DNA of 25,000 nucleotides from Owenia fusiformis (taxonomy: Eukaryota; Annelida; Polychaeta; Sabellida; Oweniidae): the NCBI GenBank assembly GCA_903813345.2, contig CAIIXF020000227.1, positions 1 to 25,000 on the forward strand, in the 5' to 3' direction. How positions within the stretch are numbered: the stretch's first letter is position 1; each line of letters opens with the position of its first letter. Below are positions 17,701 to 25,000 of the stretch, one piece after another. The translations under genes and the position numbers were made by a program. The notes under the pieces were generated by a model. That model made no database searches and had not been told where the DNA came from. It saw only the letters and a list, made by a program, of their open reading frames with translations.

Positions 17701-20625
17701 GTCCATTATAGTTTCTACACTCTATAATTTTTTACATGTTTTTAATGGCTTTCAGGATATATATGCCAGTTGAAAGATATGCTATTAGTTGAAAATGGAA
17801 GGGTGCTTAATTTCCTTTCGGGAGGTCAGTCTTCACTAGCATGTGGTGATTCATTGATATACGTTTGTGAAGCTGGTTTCATCCTACAAGGAGACGCTGT
17901 TGTTGATTGTGATGACAGAGGAAGATGGAGTTCCCAAAAACCGATATGTCTGAGTAAATTCACAGTTAATGGGTTATCCTTCTGATACAGTGGCGGATCC
18001 AGGAACCAACAAGGGGGGGGGCCCAAATTTGATAATATAGCAAAACGCTCCGCGCTTGCGCGGAAAAAAATTTTGGGCCCCTAAAACCGAAAAAGTGGGC
18101 CCAAATTTTGAAAATTTGAGGCCCATTTTCTTCCAAATTTGGCCCAAATTGAAAAAATAAGGCCTTTGAAGGCCCAATAATGACCAAAAGGCCCACTTTT
18201 TGGGGCCTTAAGGCCTTTTTTGGCCTAAAATTTTTTTGGGCCCAACTTCTTTTTTTTTTGGGCCAACCTTAGGGGGGGGGGGCCCGGGCCCCATGGGCCC
18301 CCCCCCCCCGGATCCGCCATAGTGATACCCTCTGTTTTTTGCTTTGGAAGAGTTGTTTTTGATTTTATCACTGCTTCATATGTGTATTCCTAGGGAGGGC
18401 CTCATGTTCGAGCCCCTCGAACACCCTCCCCCCTCGGTACGGGCCTAATTTTATATATATATCCTCATGAAATAGCAGTGGTAAATTTACATTTCAATTC
18501 AAACATTTTTGTAATCGAAACATTCTTACAAGAAATTTAGATATTCAAAGATTTTATGCAAATTATGTACATTCACGTGTTAAAATGAGAGGATGGGAAC
18601 ATGGTTGCTTAAAATAAAAGTGTATATTTAACTTTGGATCCAAAGTTTAAAAAATCAAAACTGAATTAGCGAACTGTTCACATTTTCCTACTTGTACTTT
18701 GAAAGGAAATGCAACTTGTCAAGACATACCTAGAACCATACCTAATGGAAAAGCTCGTCGGGTACAAGACAGATACATAGAGGGCAGTATCGTCGAGTAT
18801 GTGTGCCATCAATGTTACAAACTATCTGGAGCGAGTACATTAAGATGTCAAGCAAATCAAACATGGGATAGCAAAGTTCCCATCTGTTCCAGTAAGTAAG
18901 AAAAATATTAATTATCTCAATAATAGCATTAGTACCATATTGGATGATTAAACAATTAATACATTTACATCTTTCAGAAATTAGATGTACTGATATAAAT
19001 TCTCTTTGGCTACCAGTGGAAAGAGTGGGGAGATCTACCAGTAGTACTCTTTATAAGAAAGTGGTGATGAAGTGTGATTTTCCATTGACTTGCATGAGTA
19101 ATTATTTTTTAATTTTCTTATCCACGTTTCTCTTGTTATTACATATTAAACAAATTAGTTATAATACGTAATTGATTTGGGGAAATTTACCATTTTTCAG
19201 TACCAGTAGTTATCTCTGGTTGTGGTATTCCTGCAATTAGTTCAAGGATTCTCGGGGGTAAGGAAGCAAAACCACACAGTTGGCCCTGGGCTGTGGCTAT
19301 GCTACATGATGGTGAGATACAGTGTGGTGGAAGTATTATCCATCCAAAATGGATCCTCACAGCTGCACATTGTGTTAAAGGGTACAGCAGATTATTTCTC
19401 AATAAATATCAAAGTATATCTCTTTTCCCGTAGTTACTATGATTTTATAACGAGCAAAAAGTCAAGTGACATTGTTTTTCAACTATGTACATAATTAGTT
19501 ATATATACTTCTTTAATCGAATACCAAATCAACTTAGATTGCACTGGGGTTTCGTCGTCTACAATTTCGATGATCCAAATAAATGGACAATCCTCTTAGG
19601 AAAACATGATCTAGCAAACAAGGTTGAAAACAACACAATGAAAGCACGTGTATTGGAGATAATCTTACATGAAAACTACGACTACTCATCGTTTGAAAAT
19701 GATATCGCATTATTCAAAATCGGTGCTTCTGTGAATTATACAGACACAATATCCCCGATATGTCTACCTTACAAAGATATACTGAAGAGAAACGTCGGTA
19801 AGATCTCAAAAACGTACAATTGTACAGCTATTGGATGGGGCCGGATATGTAAGTCCTGATTATTTATCATACCTGAAATGTATTTAATCATCATATCAAA
19901 TAAGATTATACAATGGATATATAGTGAATTAATATTTCAGCAATGACTAGTGCACATAGCAACAAGCTCAGACAGGTTACCATGCCAACGATTCGACATT
20001 CAGTTTGCAATAGGGATGATTGGTATGCTGGTCAGATTAAGAAAACAATGTTTTGTGCAGGAAAGAAAGATGGAAGTGTTGATACGTGTCAGGTATTTCA
20101 TAAAATCAGTTACATCTTCTGAACATACTTGTAATCTAAACCTCGTTGCTTCTTAGAAAAGAAAAACCGTGGACCGAGGAGCTCAGTGATCGGAGAATGA
20201 TCTACAATGAATAATTTAATTGACATTACAGTTTCACAGTGCCATATGCGGCTCACTTATTAGTACTAATAAAAACTAGAATGTCAAAAAGCCTTATAGC
20301 GTCTATAGTAGATGTGCAGGATGAAGTCAATGGACCACGTTAAGTCAATGACATTCTTGCTGAAATCCTCATTTTCTCAGTAGAAAGACGTCCGAACTTT
20401 TACGCTTTCTCGTTTCAGGGTGACTCGGGAGGTGGCTACAGTTGTTCCTACAAGGGCCATTGGATGTTAACGGGATTGACAAGTTGGGGACGTGGGTGTG
20501 GACGGGAAATGTCACCAGGTGTCTACACAAAGCTGACATATTACTACACCTGGATAATTTCAACTATGATCGCTGGTTCACCAAAGAAAACAATGAACAA
20601 CAATACAAAACACCAATCCAATTAA
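11725..20625 (+). CDS. Secreted multi-CCP (sushi) trypsin-like serine protease, 18 exons
   Basis: Hand-built model with exons 11725-11772, 12134-12332, 13433-13615, 13817-14023, 14679-14873, 15703-15891, 16132-16329, 16431-16664, 16747-16938, 17073-17267, 17453-17635, 17756-17953, 18706-18891, 18978-19097, 19201-19381, 19538-19848, 19941-20092 and 20419-20625. All introns are GT-AG. Counting from the second ATG (11728), the lengths give about 1125 codons plus TAA. The order is signal peptide, twelve CCPs, a half CCP, activation site SR/ILGG, then a protease with TAAHC (His), NDIALFK (Asp) and GDSGGG (Ser). Asp six residues before the catalytic Ser predicts cleavage after Arg or Lys. CCPs usually bind partner proteins, and the chain is expected to be a secreted zymogen. 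The domain plan recalls complement and clotting proteases, but no CUB, EGF, LDLa or vWA module is visible. The 5' splice choice is the least certain part. Confidence 0.85.
11930..12060. repeat. Repeat arm left of exon 2, related to 13165-13295
   Basis: Contains GTTGCATTCGCGAATACAAG (12042-12061), whose reverse complement, CTTGTATTCGCGAATGCAAC, occurs at 13173-13192. A second block, ATTCATATCTAGATGAGTT, occurs in direct orientation at about 13270 (ATTCATATCTAAATGAGTT). This looks like two related, rearranged copies of one short repeat on either side of exon 2. Confidence 0.5.
12134..12332 (+). CDS. Exon 2: CCP domain 1, with three extra cysteines
   Basis: The second half shows the CCP pattern: [20 protein letters not shown], then SHC. 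Seven cysteines are present instead of four, including Cys in place of the usual Gly before Tyr (CLPCY) and another at TSC seven residues before it. N-glycosylation sequons NTT, NFT and NSS are present. The donor A|gtaagt is in phase 1. The exon may begin at 12111 instead, behind a better pyrimidine tract. Confidence 0.75.
12435..12930. repeat. Long foldback element inside intron 2 with three copies of a palindromic motif
   Basis: The whole stretch folds back on itself: arms of about 240 bp, with matching blocks in the same order from the outer ends (CCAC.ACTA.TTA) through GTTTTCTCGATTTAAAC and TTTGGAATTT to CGCTTTTGTT near the centre. A palindromic motif, GTTACATTGACG, 3-5 bases, CGTCAAAGTAAC, occurs at the left (12455-12481), centre (12652-12680) and right (12883-12909). 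No transposase frame is present. Confidence 0.88.
13165..13295. repeat. Repeat arm right of exon 2, related to 11930-12060
   Basis: Partner of the repeat described at 11930-12060: the CGCGAATGCAAC block is inverted and the ATTCATATCTAAATGAGTT block is direct. It sits in intron 2 between the foldback element and exon 3. Confidence 0.5.
13433..13615 (+). CDS. Exon 3: CCP domain 2, five cysteines
   Basis: Phase-1 exon with the CCP pattern WC...[14 protein letters not shown]...TC...RLWSG...EC. The extra cysteine is in ACGD, nine residues before the second conserved Cys, the same place as in CCP 11. Acceptor ATAG|GA, donor A|gtaag. Confidence 0.85.
13817..14023 (+). CDS. Exon 4: CCP domain 3
   Basis: Phase-1 exon preceded by TTTCAG. 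Standard four-cysteine [31 protein letters not shown]. Donor A|gtaag. Confidence 0.88.
14160..14450. repeat. Palindrome-rich repeat built from CAATACAG units, intron 4
   Basis: CAATACAG or its inverse CTGTATTG occurs six times: inverse at about 14238, 14373 and 14410, direct at about 14280 and 14320, and a diverged direct form (CAATACGG) at 14382. The best stem pairs CTGTATTG-C-ACTGAGA-TGTCCC (from 14238) with its inverse (14305-14329). It looks like a decayed foldback element; frames crossing it are not genes. Confidence 0.6.
14679..14873 (+). CDS. Exon 5: CCP domain 4
   Basis: Phase-1 exon after ACATCTAG. Four-cysteine [36 protein letters not shown]. Sequon NVT just before the first cysteine. 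Donor G|gtacat. Confidence 0.87.
15703..15891 (+). CDS. Exon 6: CCP domain 5
   Basis: Four-cysteine [34 protein letters not shown]. The acceptor (TATTTAAG) is weak and was chosen because it gives phase 1 and an open frame. Donor C|gtaag. Confidence 0.82.
16111..16126. repeat. AT dinucleotide microsatellite
   Basis: A run of about eight AT units directly before the TTTCAG acceptor of exon 7. Confidence 0.8.
16132..16329 (+). CDS. Exon 7: CCP domain 6
   Basis: Phase-1 exon. Four-cysteine [34 protein letters not shown]. Donor G|gtaaat. Confidence 0.87.
16431..16664 (+). CDS. Exon 8: CCP domain 7 with an insertion
   Basis: Phase-1 exon. Cysteine pattern [27 protein letters not shown]. About a dozen additional residues lie between the third cysteine and the conserved Trp (segment around [16 protein letters not shown]), which makes this the longest CCP exon (234 bp). 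Sequons NIT, NNT and NIS. Confidence 0.86.
16747..16938 (+). CDS. Exon 9: CCP domain 8
   Basis: Phase-1 exon after TTTTCCAG. Four-cysteine [34 protein letters not shown]. Donor A|gtatgc. Confidence 0.87.
17073..17267 (+). CDS. Exon 10: CCP domain 9
   Basis: Phase-1 exon after TTTCTTTAG. Four-cysteine [34 protein letters not shown]. Donor T|gtgagt. Confidence 0.88.
17453..17635 (+). CDS. Exon 11: CCP domain 10, CxxCY variant
   Basis: Phase-1 exon after TTTTTTCCAG. Pattern [32 protein letters not shown]: five cysteines, with Cys in place of the conserved Gly before Tyr. It shares GD/SVEYxC and CxxCY with CCP 12. Donor A|gtaagt. Confidence 0.87.
17756..17953 (+). CDS. Exon 12: CCP domain 11, ACGD variant
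   Basis: Phase-1 exon after GCTTTCAG. Pattern [35 protein letters not shown]: five cysteines, the extra one in ACGD as in CCP 2. Donor A|gtaaat. Confidence 0.87.
17989..18322. mobile_element. MITE-like insertion with terminal inverted repeats and 6-bp target duplication, intron 12
   Basis: The ends AGTGGCGGATCC and GGATCCGCCATAG are near-perfect inverted repeats. TGATAC flanks both sides directly (17983-17988 and 18323-18328), which fits a target-site duplication. The interior is a palindrome-rich run of G/C homopolymers and GGCCCA blocks, unlike the AT-rich surroundings, with no transposase. Short non-autonomous DNA elements with GTGGCGGATCC-type ends are common in invertebrates; I do not assign a superfamily. 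Confidence 0.82.
18393..18430. repeat. Strong GC-rich hairpin in intron 12
   Basis: GGGAGGG, GTTCGAG, a CCC centre, then CTCGAAC and CCCTCCC form a nested stem. The GTTCGAG block resembles a tRNA B box, so a SINE relic is possible. Confidence 0.5.
18706..18891 (+). CDS. Exon 13: CCP domain 12, CxxCY variant
   Basis: Phase-1 exon after TTTGAAAG. Pattern [34 protein letters not shown]: five cysteines, with the CxxCY variant as in CCPs 1 and 10. Donor A|gtaagt. Confidence 0.86.
18978..19097 (+). CDS. Exon 14: half CCP / linker before the protease
   Basis: Phase-1 exon after ATCTTTCAG with only about 40 residues: [20 protein letters not shown]. It matches the first half of a CCP and lacks the third-cysteine/Trp half, so it may be a truncated thirteenth CCP or a linker. 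Donor A|gtaatt. Confidence 0.75.
19201..19381 (+). CDS. Exon 15: protease activation site and catalytic His
   Basis: Begins after CATTTTTCAG. Contains SGCGIP (cysteine expected to tether the light chain), the cleavage site [18 protein letters not shown] and the catalytic histidine in ILTAAHCV. Ends GG|gtacag, phase 2. Confidence 0.9.
19538..19848 (+). CDS. Exon 16: protease catalytic Asp
   Basis: Acceptor CAACTTAG|A is phase 2, matching exon 15. Contains ILLGKHD, the catalytic aspartate in [16 protein letters not shown] (partner cysteine of SGCG) and CTAIGWGRI. Donor T|gtaag, phase 1. Confidence 0.9.
19941..20092 (+). CDS. Exon 17: protease region ending in DTCQ
   Basis: Begins after TATTTCAG. 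Contains [27 protein letters not shown] and SVDTCQ; the Asp of DTCQ is the specificity-pocket residue of trypsin-like enzymes. Donor CAG|gtattt, phase 0. Confidence 0.9.
20419..20625 (+). CDS. Exon 18: catalytic Ser and C-terminus
   Basis: Begins after CGTTTCAG with GDSGGGYSC (catalytic serine), then LTSWGRGC and [14 protein letters not shown]. The usual protease fold ends at YTWI; the last 20 or so residues ([15 protein letters not shown], then to TAA) are a family-unlike tail, and this tail region is the part copied into the downstream tandem array. Confidence 0.9.
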   Translation, partial: GDSGGGYSCSYKGHWMLTGLTSWGRGCGREMSPGVYTKLTYYYTWIISTMIAGSPKKTMNNNTKHQSN

Positions 20626-21735
20626 GAAACTATGTTATATGTTGCTCTGGAGTTAGCTTGTCAACTATGACCGCTGGTTCACAAAAGAAAACAATGAACA
20701 GCAATATAAAACACCAATTCATTTAAGAAACTAATGTTATGTGTTGTTAAGTTCAACATGAATACGTTGCTTTGCAGTTAGCTTGTCAACTATGACCGCT
20801 GGTTCACAAAAGAAAACAATGAACAGCAATATAAAACACCAATTCATTTAAGAAACTAATGTTATGTGTTGTTAAGTTCAACATGAATACGTTGCTTTGC
20901 AGTTAGCTTGTCAACTATGACCGCTGGTTCACAAAAGAAAACAATGAACAGCAATATAAAACAACAATTCATTTAAGAAACTAATGTTATGTGTTGTTAA
21001 GTTCAACATGAATACGTTGCTTTGCAGTTAGCTTGTCAACTATGACCGCTGGTTCACAAAAGAAAACAATGAACAGCAATATAAAACAACAATTCATTTA
21101 AGAAACTAATGTTATGTGTTGTTAAGTTAAATATGAAAACGTTGCTTTGCAGTTAGCTTGTCAACTGTGACCGCTGGTTCACCAAGGAAAACATTGAACA
21201 GCAATACAAAACACTATAATTAAATAATCTATTTTATATGTCGTTAAGTTCAATATGTAGCGTGTAGCTCAGCGGTAGCGCAGGTACCTCTTACGCAATA
21301 GGTCCCGGATTCAATCCCCGGTTCAGGCAAGACTAAATTTGCTTGTTTGCGTGAAGTACTTCAGGGTGTTTGACTGAGTGGTCCGCAACTCGTACAAAAA
21401 GGCTGTGGTGTGTACTTATATGTCTATGTATAAGTGCACATAAAAGAACACAGGGCTCCTTCAAGGAGGGGTTTCTGGGTCTATCTTCCATGTTAACTAC
21501 GTAAATTACGACCGTATATATACGGGACATACCCAAGAGGTATTGCTCACCTTCATTGGTGGTAAACAAAATACAATACAATACAATACAATACGTAACT
21601 CTGCAGTTAGCTTGTCAACTATGACCGCTGATTCACAAAAGAAAACAATGAACAGCAATATAAAACACCAATTCAATTACAAAACTATGTTAATTGTCGT
21701 TGTTTGATACGAATACGTTGCTCTGCAGTAAACTG
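20556..21735 (+). repeat. Tandem array of a 125-bp unit derived from the protease last exon
   Basis: Copies aligned on TCAACTATGACCGCTGG start at 20556 (the coding exon itself), 20657, 20782, 20907, 21032, 21157 and, after the SINE, 21611; a partial copy begins near 21728. Four successive spacings are exactly 125. Copies 2 and 3 are identical and copy 4 differs by one base. Copies 1, 6 and 7 have diverged. Each unit keeps the last exon's frame to a TAA in copies 2-5, a TTTGCAG acceptor-like site and an AATATAAA stretch. Confidence 0.93.
21256..21595 (+). mobile_element. tRNA-derived SINE inserted in the tandem array
   Basis: The head has a polymerase III A box (TAGCTCAGCGGTAGCGC) and B box (GGATTCAATCCC) with tRNA-like spacing, but the acceptor ends do not pair, so it is not a tRNA gene. 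A body of about 230 bp and a tail of about four AATAC units follow. It interrupts the 125-bp unit between TTCAATATG and AATACG; the target AATAC merges with the tail, so no long duplication can be seen. Confidence 0.85.
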
Positions 21736-21877
21736 TCAAAGTATTAATTGTTAACATGTGTTTAATACTTCTTTTTTGAAAGAAAAAATCCCACGATGTT
21801 TATTGTTGTTATCGCAGTCCAATGTCACATTATGGGTCAATTGCAATGTTATTCGACGAGAAGCACATTGTCTGAAT

Positions 21878-24937
<3,060 letters not shown>

Positions 24938-25000
24938 GTACACTTTACAATTTCGATAAGTCCATGTTATCTCTTCGTAATTTATATATTAATCAAATAA

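Noticed and set aside
17966-18196. Minus-strand frames of 76 and 67 codons
   Set aside because: They are low-complexity translations of the G/C-rich MITE.
21256-21328. Possible functional tRNA gene
   Set aside because: A and B boxes are present, but the acceptor arms do not pair, and a SINE body and AATAC tail follow.
20556-21735. CRISPR-like array
   Set aside because: Units abut without unique spacers, are 125 bp long and derive from the neighbouring exon; the context is eukaryotic.

Overview
The window reads as nuclear DNA of an invertebrate animal. It is AT-rich, its genes are split by GT-AG introns, its exons are symmetric phase-1 modules, and it carries a tRNA-derived SINE and several foldback (MITE-like) elements. 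A long RGS22-type protein and a secreted multi-CCP serine protease point to a non-vertebrate deuterostome or a lophotrochozoan. The sequence alone does not settle which.

Layout. Positions 1-3860 (minus strand) hold an RGS22-like gene as one uninterrupted 1286-codon frame that runs off the left edge. Positions 3861-8899 are a gene-poor, AT-rich stretch with one clear foldback element (5657-6008). Positions 8900-10178 (plus) hold an ATP-grasp ligase-like coding exon of about 416 residues, followed by a polyadenylation signal. A second foldback element lies at 10421-10883. Positions 11725-20625 (plus) hold a gene I reconstructed by hand as 18 exons: a signal peptide, twelve complement-control (CCP/sushi) domains, a half CCP and a trypsin-like protease with an intact catalytic triad. 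The exon lengths sum to 1125 codons plus a stop with every phase consistent. Three of its introns carry large repeats. The 3' end of its last exon has been copied into a 125-bp tandem array (20556-21735), and a SINE sits inside that array. Positions 21878-24937 and beyond (plus) hold the first seven exons of a secreted carboxylesterase/cholinesterase-like gene that leaves the window on the right.

How the genes relate. The RGS22-like and ATP-grasp genes look unrelated to each other and to the rest. The CCP-protease and the esterase are both predicted to be secreted and lie in the same orientation about 1.2 kb apart. I see no evidence that they work together.

The points of most interest are the uncommon domain order of the protease, the pattern of extra cysteines in five of its CCPs (the same two-domain pattern occurs twice), the intron-free RGS22-like frame, and the repeat array grown from a protease exon.
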